From Catenaria anguillulae PL171 (Eukaryota > Blastocladiomycota > Blastocladiomycetes > Blastocladiales > Catenariaceae), in assembly GCA_002102555.1 (NCBI GenBank), contig MCFL01000135.1, forward strand, positions 1 through 63,817: 63,817 bases of DNA, written 5' to 3'. Under the pieces are notes generated by a model, which did no database searches, was not told where the DNA came from, and worked only from the letters and a program-made list of their open reading frames with translations. Below are positions 1-11,090 of this stretch, one piece after another (position 1 is the first letter of the stretch; every line of letters begins with the position of its first letter). The position numbers and the translations under genes were made by a program.

Positions 1-236
1 TTCACTTTGTTTTGGAGGCTGTGAAAGGATTTGAAAATCTGCATTTTGGCTGGGAAATGCCTTTGGCAAGAGTCGTTCACGTGATCATTTCGCGTCCTCT
101 CCTCGCTGATCCTCTCGCACCCCTCACCTGCGCGTTTTGAACGACCGGCACCATATCGTCATAAACATTGTCTGACCCTTGCAACAAATCGGTACATAGC
201 AACCAAGACAGTTTCAACGTTTGGCGAATCATGCAG

Positions 237-1325
237 GACGCCGAGTACATCGAGTCCATGATTTTCCGTAACGCCGAAGGTACCTTTCGCAGCCCACCTC
301 ATCATGTGTCTTCTGTTCATTTTGCTTACCAACTTGGTCTTTTCACCCGATTAGCCATCATGGGTGCCGTGACCTGCTTGCCCGGTGTCTTGACCATGTT
401 CCGTTACCCCGTCCTCTGCGACGTTGCACCCGACTACTTCTATCAGTCCGAGGGCATCAACACCACCTTTGACTTTTGCCAACGCTACCTCGGCGAGGAT
501 CGCTTCATGACCCATTTGCTCATGGAGAAGGTACATACTGTCCATCATTTTTCAAGTATTCCATGTGCTCACACGTCCGCTGCCCCAATGACAGCCTGGA
601 ACCCACACGCTCGGATTCAGTACCGCCGCCGTTTGCAAGGTATGCCGCTCGTTCATCTCACCGTTCGTCTTCAAACTCCGTTTCTGACCGGGTTCTACCT
701 TCTCATGTGCACAGACCGAAGCGCCCGGCGATTTTTACACCCTGCTCCGCCAACGCCGTCGCTGGTTCTTGGGCACCATCTCGAACGAAATTGTCATGTT
801 GTGCACGCCGCAATTCTGGGTCAAGTTCCCTTTGCTCATGCTTACCAAGTTTTTCATGATCCTCAAAGTCGGCGGTGCCATCACGTACCTTGTCCTCATG
901 GAGTTGATTTTCGCCGCCATCTTTGATTCAGTCAAGCCCGAAGCATTCATTTGGTTGATGGCCATTGTGGTCCCCAACTGGTTGTTTGTCACGGTCTGGG
1001 CCATCAAAGAACGTCGTCTCAAGTCAGTGATGATCTTCGTACGTCATTCATATTTCGACCTGCCTTCTTCGCATCTTGCACATGAACTTATCGTCAAACC
1101 ATTTGGTCTCTTTTCTTGTAGCCGCTTTACTTCTGGTGGAACCCGTTCTTCACCTTGGTTCTGCTCATGTACTCGTTCATGACTGTTCGTGAGCGGACAT
1201 GGGGTGGCCCTCGTGCCGCTGCTGGCGGTGATGCAGACGGCCACGACGAAAAGAAGGAAGACGAGGGCCAGGGGCACGAGCTGGATGAGGTTGTCGCTGA
1301 CAAGCCCATGTATGTCCGGGCATGA
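237..1325 (+). CDS. Chitin synthase, C-terminal part (5' end unresolved)
   Basis: This is the end of a membrane glycosyltransferase that polymerises UDP-GlcNAc into chitin at the plasma membrane. Exons read 237-279, 355-530, 595-639, 715-1038 and 1122-1325, all joined by GT-AG introns in phase. In order one sees GAVTCLPGVLTMFR, the catalytic-region GEDRFMTHLLM, and the product-binding QRRRW box (about 756-770). Three or four hydrophobic segments follow, then a short acidic tail that ends MYVRA. CLPG, GEDR and QRRRW are hallmarks of the family, and GAVTCLPG resembles division II (class IV-like) enzymes. The first 236 bases probably hold more exons and introns, but I could not join them, and the donor-binding N-terminal half lies outside the window. 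The family call is firm; the class is an inference. Confidence 0.85.
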
Positions 1326-1613
1326 GCGGGCATTGGATCCGTACACCTGAGTCTTGTTCGGTTCTTGGTTAGTTATTGTATTTCTTGCGAACCCCTCTCT
1401 AGAGATCCAAGCTGTCAGCTTTGGTCTGGCAGTCTTGCAATGTACTTCATAATTGTCTTACACGACATTGTATTTATATATACTGCCGTCTTGCAACCAC
1501 ATCGTTCACGGAGCCACGACAAAACTGAATCATTCTCATGCTGAATCGCCAGTCAACTCCACAACGTCCACGTAACCGCCAACCATCGTCAGACAAAACC
1601 AATCACTCCAAGT

Positions 1614-2642
1614 TCAATGACGACCGCCACGAACATCGGGAAGCCCAGCAACCTTGACCTTTTGCATGAGACTCGACGCAGCATCGTTGCCCAATGGCAC
1701 AAAGATGACCTTCTGCTGTGCCTGTGCTGCCATTGTCTTGACCGTTTCAAGGTAACGCACTTGCAATGCCGCCGACGAGTTGAGCACATCAGATGCTTTG
1801 CGCATCAGTTGGGCAGCCTGCACCTCTGCCTCCGCGGCAATGACCTTAGACCTGTACATGTGCCGAATGAATGGAAACGGTAAGAATCCTCCCCCGGTCA
1901 CAAATTTTGCTCCTATGGTGAACGCAACGTACTCGCCCAAACGACGCTGTTTAGCAGCCGCGGATAAGGAATCCATGAGCTCGGCTGGCAACCGCAAGTC
2001 CTTGATCAAAATGGACTCAACCTCGGTTCCCCACTCCTTGGCTGGGCCCGAAATGATGTTTTGCACCTCATGCATGATTGTTTCTGTGTAATCGACACGA
2101 GAATGAGTGGTGGCCCATGTCCATCGTCTCTTCGTATGTAAGAGATGACACAACGTACCCCGCAACTCGATACATTCTTGCAGCGTCCTCACGCCAATAA
2201 TGGTCCTCAGCGTCGTTTGCGTCCGCTCCACCAACGCTGCCTGCACGTTGCTCGTCAAAAACGTGGCAATGTACGGATCCACAACGCGCCAGTACAAGAC
2301 CGACTCGACCATGATGTTGGCATTGTCCTTAGTCATGACCGCCTGAGCCGGAATGGGAACCACTTGCAGCTTGATGTCAACGCTTTGGATCACATCCGTC
2401 ATGATATTGATGCGATGCAAGCCCGGATCTACCATCTTTTGGCACTTGCCGAAGCGGGAGATCAGACCAACGGTGCTCTGGTCGACGATGCGGTACGGGT
2501 TGCTGCATGGCGTGCAGGGAAACGAGCCCATGAAGCCCAAGCACTCACCAAGGACAGTCATGAGCCCTTCGTACAGGCCGTGGGTCGCGCGCGTCACGGC
2601 AATTTCTTGAGCAAACTTGGCTTGCCTGCGAGGTGCGGTCAT
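1614..2642 (-). CDS. Stomatin/band-7 (SPFH) family protein
   Basis: The gene reads as exons 2642-2159, 2083-1933 and 1851-1614 on the minus strand, giving 290 aa. The central part is a band-7/SPFH domain: STVGLISRFGKCQKMVDPGLH is followed by a beta-rich block with VVPIPAQAVMTKDNANIMV, then the helical IKDLRLP and the alanine/glutamate-rich SKVIAAEAEVQAAQL that ends SPFH domains. Both introns (75 and 81 nt) restore family sequence when removed. I start at the ATG at 2642, because the frame upstream has no ATG. SPFH proteins form oligomers on membranes, often mitochondrial in the stomatin-like-2 group. The N-terminus (MTAPRRQAKF) is basic, but I would not call a targeting signal from it alone. 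Confidence 0.85.
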   Translation of the reverse strand: MTAPRRQAKFAQEIAVTRATHGLYEGLMTVLGECLGFMGSFPCTPCSNPYRIVDQSTVGLISRFGKCQKMVDPGLHRINIMTDVIQSVDIKLQVVPIPAQAVMTKDNANIMVESVLYWRVVDPYIATFLTSNVQAALVERTQTTLRTIIGVRTLQECIELRGTLCHLLHTKRRWTWATTHSRVDYTETIMHEVQNIISGPAKEWGTEVESILIKDLRLPAELMDSLSAAAKQRRLGEYVAFTIGAKFVTGGGFLPFPFIRHMYRSKVIAAEAEVQAAQLMRKASDVLNSSAALQVRYLETVKTMAAQAQQKVIFVPLGNDAASSLMQKVKVAGLPDVRGGRH

Positions 2643-2983
2643 GATGGCGGTGGTATTGCTCGGACTCTGTTGCAGCAAGTCAATCTATTTCGTAAAAATT
2701 TATATGAAACTTTTGTCCTCTTCAATCCAAGCTACCAAGCAGTAGAGGCATGACTTGGCTGTTCGCAGCGGCTGTGGTCATGACGCGTGTGCGTGAGGTT
2801 GAAAGGAAGGGTTCGTCAGTGTTACACACACAACAGTCCAAACTACTCCCATTCACGCAATGGCAGCGCACTGAAATCAAATCAACACCCTAGCCACCAC
2901 CGATTCGAGTGACACAATCGTCACATCTCGTTGAATCTCACCAAGTGGTCTCAACGTCACTCCCACTGCTGCGGTTAGAAACT
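2643..2983. other. Intergenic, no gene seen
   Basis: This is the spacer between the stomatin start and the broken end of the first SNF2-like copy. I see no coding pattern, RNA gene or repeat. The missing C-terminus of the SNF2-like copy would be expected at the right edge of this stretch and is not recognisable. Confidence 0.5.
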
Positions 2984-5900
2984 CTACCGTAATCTCACAC
3001 AGCACCAGGATATGGTAACATTTGGGATTCGAACACGAGCGAGGGACTTGAGATCCATGTCGCTTTGAATGAGCGCGACCCTGGCTGCATCTTGCGCACT
3101 GGCGCGGCGATCAAGAATTTCATGGGGGATAAAGGTCGGTGAAGTGGTAAGCGATGAAAACGATAGACCATGATGCGTGAGGGCCGCTTTGAGTGCCGAG
3201 AGTTCGGTTGGCGGGTGAATGAGGACAGTTTTGCCTGAGTCGGGACGCGCAAAGATATCGATGAGGTAGCGAGTGACAGTGAAGACGAGTGCCGACACCC
3301 ACACATGCCGGCCGGCTCGTCAAGCCTTGGTCAAGGGCACGCAATCGAGAGAGAATCGGAAACGGGTCCATGACCAGTACGCCTGCGTCTTTAAGCGCAG
3401 ACGGGAAGCAGCAACGTGAGCATTGCACACCTTGAGCATCCGGAAAGAACACGAGCTTGGCACACTCGCCGGATTCGTCACGCTCAAAAGCAAATGATGG
3501 CAATGTCGGCACTTGATTTCTTCCATCGGCCGATGCTTTTCAACAATCGTATCCAACCACGCTTCCGCCTTGCACGCTGCGCGAATCCGCTCAAGCGCAA
3601 ATCGACACATGTCCAACCGCTTGTACGCCTCCGACAAGGGATCACGTCCTCACGCAACGCCATAAACTGCCGCAAAACGCCTTGCCACACCTTGCCCGCC
3701 GCAAATCCATGGTCTTCAATTAAAACGTGATCGTATCGCACGACGCCTTCACCTGCAGCGTCGGCCTGATAGCACACGTCCAACGCTCCTTGAACCACGC
3801 TTCGTGCGGCAGAATGCAGGTCTGCTCCGAGTACGGTATTGCCGAGCGCATGACAGAATGCGGTACCGACACCCCTAGAGAGAAGCTTGTTGCAAGTGTT
3901 GTTGTTCAGAGACCGAACGTGCGATTGTAAGTCGTGAATGGTGTCTTGAACACTGTGTTTGAGCCGCAGAGAAAGTGTGAGCACCAACGTAGATGCCGGT
4001 AGACCGAGCTTGCGCACGAGGAATGAAGCACGTTCGGAGTGCAGATATCACTCATGTCCCGAAAGGAGGGCGAGAAGCTGCTGGCTCAGTGGCGCATGTC
4101 GATTCGAAGCGAGAGTCGCGGTATCTTGAATCACTTGCTCAAGCGGTGATGGTACAACCGTGAGCGTCACGCGAGCAATCGATGGAGGGTTTAGCGGAAA
4201 GATTGGACGTGGCGGGCGACTGCACCTTGATGGCCGTTGCACATTCGACAAATATGCCCTGCTCGGCCCACCCCTGAACGCATGTGCGGAAGGTCTTGCG
4301 ATCTATTGCCCTCCTGGATGGCGAATCGAGGAATATCCATGATTGCCCAACCAAAAATTGATTCGTTGATGGTGAGCGAAGCCAGTCGTCAATCACAATT
4401 CGATGCCAAAACGGGGCAAAAAGACTGGGCGTCAACCGATAGGTACATGACATGGACGAGCTACGAATGGCGAAATACAATTCAATACATGACTCGTTGA
4501 TGATGGCCTCGGCAACCGCAGCCGAGACCTCACTCATGCCACTGTTGATGCGGTCGAGCTGTGGCGAACTCCGGCCATGCGCGAGGGTCCAAGGTCAAGT
4601 TGTGATTGAGAACAACAACGTCCGCGAGAAGCAAATCTGCCAGTGTGTGCACAGCCAGCTGTGCGACATTGAAAAGAATGACAACCTTGGCCGTCAAGGG
4701 TAGATGATCGCGGGCGACTTGCTCCCAAAGTGCAATATGTTCGGGCGACGTGACAATAAGCGTCGCACGAGAGGGTATTCGAGGGTGCCGGGCGGCGGGT
4801 ATTGGATGAGCTGAAAGGAGCGGAAACGTGGAAATAAGGGTAATGACATTGGCGAGCTGGATGGTGCGGCGGGTGGTCACATCTCGAACCAAGTCGATGA
4901 CGAAACCAGATCCATTTGGCCGCGGCTGAAGCTGAGAAGACAGGAAACCAGCAAGACGTGCCTGAGGATCAAGCGGACCATACTTGGCGGAAAACAGGCC
5001 GCTGACAGGATCGTAGAACGGACCACCAGGACCAAGTTGCACAACACCCTCTCTCCTTGGCCGGCCACGAAGATGACGATCCAATACAGGCACATGTTGG
5101 ACACGCCCTCTGGTCATGATTTGGTCCACTTGCCGAACAAATTGGGAGGAGTCGGCGCACAGCACCGGATCGGAGGACAAGTTGAGTTTGTGGCGTCCGT
5201 GTCCTTGTCGAAGCAGCATGGGCGCGTGGTGGGAAACAAGGCCAGAAGCTCGTGAATGGATTGCTGATTCTTGCAAGCCAAACCACTCGCAACAGAATCG
5301 AGTCGGAGGTACACGGAAACAATGTACTTCCACTCCATTCGCCTCTCGACAGCCGGGTTGGCTTGTGGCGATCGACATCCTTGCCCGCGACAGGTTGGTA
5401 GAGGCCAGTACGACTCGTCCGGGTGTGGACGAACAACAATGACTTGCCAATCCCGTTAACGGTTTCGAAAACTTTGGGCCAAGCCGCGACGAGCCAGTGA
5501 GCTCAAAACAAGTGCGACTTGTGGGAGTCGGCGGCAATGGATCGCCAACTCCAGGCGCCGGAAAATGCTGGCCGCAAGAACGCCGGCCGCGTGAGATCTG
5601 TGGGTAGCTGAGCCCATCCAAACCATAATTGGTTTTGTGCGACCATGGCCCGTGGTTTTTTCGCGCGGAATCGCTGCATGTGAGGATCTGAAGCAACTAC
5701 ATCGTTAAAAACGGACGTGCTTTGGCAACGAGTCTGAACCATCACCTGCAACAACGTGCTGACGGCGAAGAGCTGGAGGGAGATCGTATTGCCACCGCTC
5801 GAATTGCGGCATTCCAAACTGATTGGTGACCTGCTTTCCATCTGGGCGGAGAATTGGGCGCTCGGCCATAAGGACTGGAACGTAAACAACCTCGTCTGGC

Positions 5901-6630
5901 TGAAAGAACGACCAGTTTGCGGGACCGACAAACTGCGAAGTGACCGGATCAATAAAGTGAAGGTCAGGAAAACAGAGAAGGGTCGGCGATGTAACCGTTT
6001 CGTTTGACAAGAGTATGGCTACGGACATGGTCAAAAAGCATCAACAGCTGGTGTAGGGTGGTTTGCTCAAATCCATCCAATGATGCATGAACGAGGACGG
6101 ACCATCATGACCAGGTGCAGACGGCAAATCATTGTGACCGTCAAAAGAGTCCATCATTGCCGAAGTCTCTTGCGTCAGTAGCGAGTCTTGATCTGTGGCA
6201 GCGGTTGGGGATTGCACAAATCAGTTCCTGCGCGCTGGAGCCGTGAGATGAACACAACCAACCCTTCTTGGCAGACGGGACGTAGTTGGGATAGAATATC
6301 CACCAGTTTGTCGCCTCGGGCGGCGTTGGAGTGGGTTTCTCCCATGGCGTGAGCGAATGGCGAATAGGGATCGGGTTCATCATTGCGTCTGGGGTATACT
6401 CAAGCGCACCAGGCCCGACGAGCTTCGGACTCGGAGGCGAGACGTGTACCACCATGCTTTGGGTGCTTGCCACGGCGGGGTCCAGATCCAGAGTGGTACA
6501 AAATAGTCGAGTATCGATTCGTTGTTTGTGCTCATAGCTCCGAGCATCGCGGCTGATCTTGCTGAGTCGGGAATGTAAACAGTGATTGGGGTTGACAAAA
6601 TGGTTGATAGACGGGTCAATAGCTGCATTT
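2984..6630 (-). pseudogene. SNF2-like gene copy A, badly decayed and truncated
   Basis: This is the most damaged member of the three-gene tandem array. Pieces that align with the intact copy at 11091-15096 occur in order but in changing frames: an exon-1 remnant with NPIPIRHSLTPWEKP near 6370-6390; LLSNETVTSPTLLCFPD near 6000; VRPHPDESYW near 5430; VQLGPGGPFYDPVSGLFS near 5020; RIPSRATLIVTSPEHIALW near 4750; FWHRIVIDDW near 4400; a CRHCHHLL zinc half-site near 3500; and RVRIPNV at the end. I count at least six changes of frame that no plausible intron explains. The sequence stops before the last C-terminal block. In the remnant the DEAH box position reads IDDW. It is most likely a dead gene, although local fragments may still be transcribed. 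Confidence 0.75.
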
Positions 6631-6955
6631 GGCGGGGCCGGGTCGGCTGCCGGAGTTCAATTGCCCGAGTGAATGTTGCTCAGGGTGGCGTGTTGCATGA
6701 AAATAATGTGCGCATGTAATTGGAGACTGAGACTCGAACTTTAGCTCCTAAAATGATCAAGAAGTCACAGCACGTCCACGTCGCCCCCCTGCCTGTCGTC
6801 ACATCGTAGGTATAAAGAAGAAAGCAGGTATGACAGAATGACATAATGACATACAAAAGGAAAGCACTCTTCCATTTGTCTCGTACAAATGGAAACATAA
6901 GTGATGTACCTCTCCTGACAAGGCTCACGACCGAAAACTCGAACAGCACGGCCAT
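6631..6955. other. Spacer between SNF2-like copies A and B
   Basis: I see no gene here. A stretch near 6720-6775 has a loose B-box-like GTTCGAGTC on the minus strand, but its stems do not pair, so I do not call a tRNA. Confidence 0.4.
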
Positions 6956-9900
6956 TCATTCCTGCGTCCGAGATGTCAACTTGATTTCATCGGCAACGAG
7001 AGGCACGGATTCACAGCATGAGTCGACAGTAAACGAGGTGACATGAATCGCAGATTGCTCCTCGTTGGGTGGACGCAACGCTGTTGCGATGAAACTGGAT
7101 GGATCATTGGACCGCCGCCAACCCGAGGCCAAAAACACATGCGAGACTGCGGGAATGCGCAAGCGAGCCCTGCGAGGCAATGCGGAATCCACCAGAACAA
7201 TGGGAACATGATTGGCCGGGGCGCTCGAGCGGGCATTGTAAAGCGCTTTGAGCGGCGCGTACATGGACTTGTTGTCGACAATGACGTATGGCACGTTGAG
7301 GAGTTTGAGCCAGCTCGACACCGTTTTGATGTGATCCGCTGTGAGGAAAATGGCAATGCGCTTGAGCTGGAGCGCAGCGGAATCGGGTTCTTCGCTTTGG
7401 TCGTCGCTGGCAGAGCTGACTTGAACTGCTTGAAGCACGAGCGTTTGAATGAATGCATTTGGCCAAATCCGCTTGTCCGACCCAGCCGTCGCGATGGTGA
7501 CGAGCTTCTTGCACCAGTCACGCGACCGCTTGATGTTGTTAGCCGGATTAAACTCGAAGCGGAGATCCAACCGACCGTTCTCGGGCAAGTCGGGCAGGCA
7601 GCCTTTGCATGACACGCCGTCTGCTGCCGAAGACACAAACAACTTGTCCCCATCCACCAAACGAATCCCACACCCTGGACACCGTACGCCCTTGTTCCCA
7701 TCATGCACACACGCTGCGAGCCACCCTTCCGCAACTGCCGTATTCCTCGCAAGCTGCAGCGTGCTCAGGCACACATCCCAATTGGTTCGCGCCTTGGCCA
7801 CCAACTCCACGGCTTGACAAACAGCGCGAATTGCACCGTCCAAGTCGCGCCTCTCGTCCAAATGCAATCCCTCGCCGTCGTCGTTGTAAGTCTTGGGTCG
7901 ATACATGTGGTGTTCATCCTTGGACACGACGAGCTTGTAATATTCCAAGTCAATATGCCGATTCCGTATGACCTTGGGCGCGTGACTTGACATGTACTCG
8001 AGAGCCTCCTTGATCCACGACTGGTTGTCCACAGATTGCCGCCGCAAGTCACGGTCAAGGACCAGTAGTGCAATCTCAATAGCCTTGTGCCCCTTGGCGA
8101 CTGAAAAGAGCCGTTGAATGGCACTGAGCGCCAACGGCAGGGCGGCTTGCAGTTCTTGCTGAAACTGGCGCGTCCACTTGTTGATGATGTTGACCACCTC
8201 GACGAGTTGCCACTTGGCATATAGAGTGATGACGGCAGGTACGGGTATCCGTCGTGAGTCTCTGCTTCACGCATCGCCTGCAACTTTTTGCGAACCAGTA
8301 CCCATGGATACGCGCGATCGGTCAAGGCATCCACAATGGTTGACAAGGCCAATTCGAGCGGCGAGGGAAAAACATGCTGCAATGAAACCTCGAGTACGGT
8401 TGGCGCAGTAGGAATGGTTGCATTGACAGCCAACCGGTGTGCCTGCTCGAGAAATACGCCAGCGTGCCTGTAGCGAGCTTTCTTGCCGGAATCCATGTAG
8501 CGCTGAGAATCCAAGGCAATCCAAGACCGGGCCGCGAGCAACGAATGCACAGAAGGCACCTCGGTCCAATGGTCGACGACAATTCGGTGCCAGTATGCAA
8601 AGGTCGCATCTGCTGTCAGCCCGCAACTCGTCTCGAAGACGTCTGCGCTTGAGGCACCCGTGAAGGCGGCCAACAATTCGAAACGGCGTAGCGGGTTGTC
8701 GCGACGAATGGATTCAATGTGCTGCTGGTTGGGTACACTGTCTGAATGGCCCTTCTTCTTCGGGGGTAGCAATAGGCTCTTGAGATTGACGTTGCCAAGA
8801 CTGAAGTCTTAAGGAAATTTGGATCCGGGAAGCCAAGCCGTTGGTTGAACGAGTACACTGGCGGCCATGATAACCACATCGGCCAAGAGCATGGCGCCAA
8901 GTGGAATGGCATGCAGTTTTGAGGCAGAAGGAATGACCACGATGGATGCGCTGGCGCCAAAGACTTGTCGGGCGAGGTGTTCCCAGTGGGCAACACACAC
9001 TGAAGTTGTAACAATGAGAGTTGCGCGGGACGGAAAACGTGGAAGATACGCGCTTGGGATAGGCTCAGGATGAGTACACGGTTGTGCAGAAACAAGATGG
9101 AGCACGTTGAGCATGCGTTGATAGTTGCTTGTTGACGAATCGAGGACAGGATGGCCAGTGAATCCAGAACCTCGCGACATGTTGACAAGTTGAATCCTGC
9201 GGAATCCGTTGTGAGTGGGTTCGCCGGCCAGCATGGTGAACTGGGAAGCAAAAAGGCCGTGATTCGGATCGTAAAATGGACCGTTTGGGCCAAGTTGAAC
9301 AACCGAGTAGAGACTTGCTGGGAGATTTGGCAGCTTGATAAATGTCGGGACCAGCTCAGAGCGGACTTCCAGTTGGGCAGCACGGAGAGCGAAATCGTGA
9401 GCAGAAGCAAGAGACTGGTGCTGTTTGGCTTGCATTGGCCGATGTTTGCGAAGATTGTCGGGAAAGAGAGAAAGAAGGTCGTGAACCACTTTTTGAGCCT
9501 CGACAAACGTGGATTGTGCCAGGAGGGCTTTGCATTTGTCGAGCCGCAAGTACACTGATGCCACATACTGCCACGACGTGCGCTCTTGCGTCTTTAAAAC
9601 CGCCGGCAGCCCATCCAGCGTCGCTGGCAGTTGCACTTGCTTATGCGTCGAGTAGCATTCACCGGAGCGGGGTCAAATGACGATGGCAATGTACTCGTCC
9701 ATTGCTGGGGTGATTTGGCTGATGGGATTCTTGGCGTCGGCGACTTCAAGAAGAAATGCTTCAGTTGAGTCTGCAGGGTCGCGGAACGGTGGCTCATCAA
9801 CAGCAAGAACCGTTGCCGGACGAGTAAGGTGAGTGCCAGGACGAAACTTGATGTTGTGCATGGAGTCGAGTGGCTTGACTCCACTGGCGGCTTCATTGTG

Positions 9901-10754
9901 ATTCTGCTGTTGGGTCTTTGACTTGAACGGCCGCATGAACTTGTCGTCTTGCAACACTTTGTTAAAGGCTTTCGAGTAAGCCCTGTGGTCGTCCGCCGTA
10001 TTCTTGAACTTGGTCGAAACAAGCTGGGCAAAGTCGTCAATGGGAAGGTGATGCGTGCAAGGTTCAAAACGAGGATTGTCGAGCGGGTTGACGTTGACAC
10101 GGCCATCCGCTAATCGCTTCGGACGCATGATGGCTCGGAGGAACGGCTCACGAGTGAGATACGGGACTTGGAAGAAGGCGAAATCAGACGGGCCAACAAA
10201 GCAAACGTTTCTGGGTCGAGGTACAGTGGGTCGGGGAAAGAAAGGAGCGTAGTCGTCGTGAAGGGGACATCTTGCAAGTGCACAGCCATGGAATCTGCAG
10301 AGGAAAAAAAAAACAGTCGTGAGTCTCCAATAAAACATCAATCATGACAGATGATTTGTGCAAGCAAACCTGGGTCACCCGGGTTCAGTTCAATCAGCTC
10401 CTGCCACCAATTGGTCGCCGATTCGGGGACAGCTACGGGAAGTTCCCACGGGAATGGCGGGTTTGCAGCAGCGTGGCGGTTTTGTGAATGTGTATCATCA
10501 ACGGTTGCATGTGGGAGTTGAGGAAGAATTGAAGCGATCGGGATCGGATCGTCAATGGCATCTGGCACGAACGGGATCCGCGCTGCGGATTTGCTGGAAG
10601 CTTTGGAGCTGCGAAATGTGGCAGGGCCGTTGGTTGAGCGTCGCCCGCGCTTGGCAGTAGGCTTGTCTTTGTAGTCGTTGTTGTCGTTTTCAGCGGATCC
10701 AGGTTGCGGCTGGTAATCGTCATCATCGTCCACTGTCCGTTTTGTGCGCGGCAT
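6956..10754 (-). pseudogene. SNF2-like gene copy B, recently disabled
   Basis: This copy has the same layout as the intact copy C: exon 1 (10754-10370) starts MPRTKRT and is acidic/basic, a 75-nt intron follows (10369-10295), then a long exon 2. Four lesions are visible. A one-base frameshift lies near 10205 inside the DPETFAFVGP block. TGA at 9673-9675 sits where copy C has arginine in VRPHPKESY. TAA at 8809-8811 sits where copy C has lysine in FPKDFS. A further frame change near 8221, in a TATAT stretch, precedes AKWQLVEVV. Apart from these the alignment to copy C is colinear to the end (ALRPPNEEQ). The helicase DEAH box reads VDHW. CPGC...CKGC keeps the zinc cysteines. Sequencing error could explain one lesion but hardly all four. 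Confidence 0.8.
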
Positions 10755-11090
10755 GGCTGCTGTTGGTGGGCTGGCTCGAAGATGCTTTTGGAATGCATGG
10801 ACTTGCGTTCTGATAGCCAGTGAACCCAGCAGTGAACGTACGTTTGGCGCAAAATGTGTTGCAGCGGAGTCGTCCATCACTCGAGGCACAGAAAATGGAC
10901 TCAGAACGATGGATCGGTGGCCCATCAGGCGTGTTTGTCTCACCAGCCGATCCTTATTCGTGCACAAGCAACGCCTGGACAGTACCAGGCATAGTACGAG
11001 CATGCAGTGCATAAATTGATTTGAAAATGTACATTCGGTACTTAAAACCGATTCAACACTCCCATATCTCTCATCACAACCCCCTGGCAA

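Noticed and set aside
6715-6780. Possible tRNA on the minus strand
   Set aside because: There is a B-box-like GTTCGAGTC, but the T stem and acceptor stem do not pair and no anticodon arm is seen.
8267-8772. Alternative overlapping frames inside SNF2-like copy B
   Set aside because: They are shadow frames. Only the frame colinear with copy C aligns across its length.
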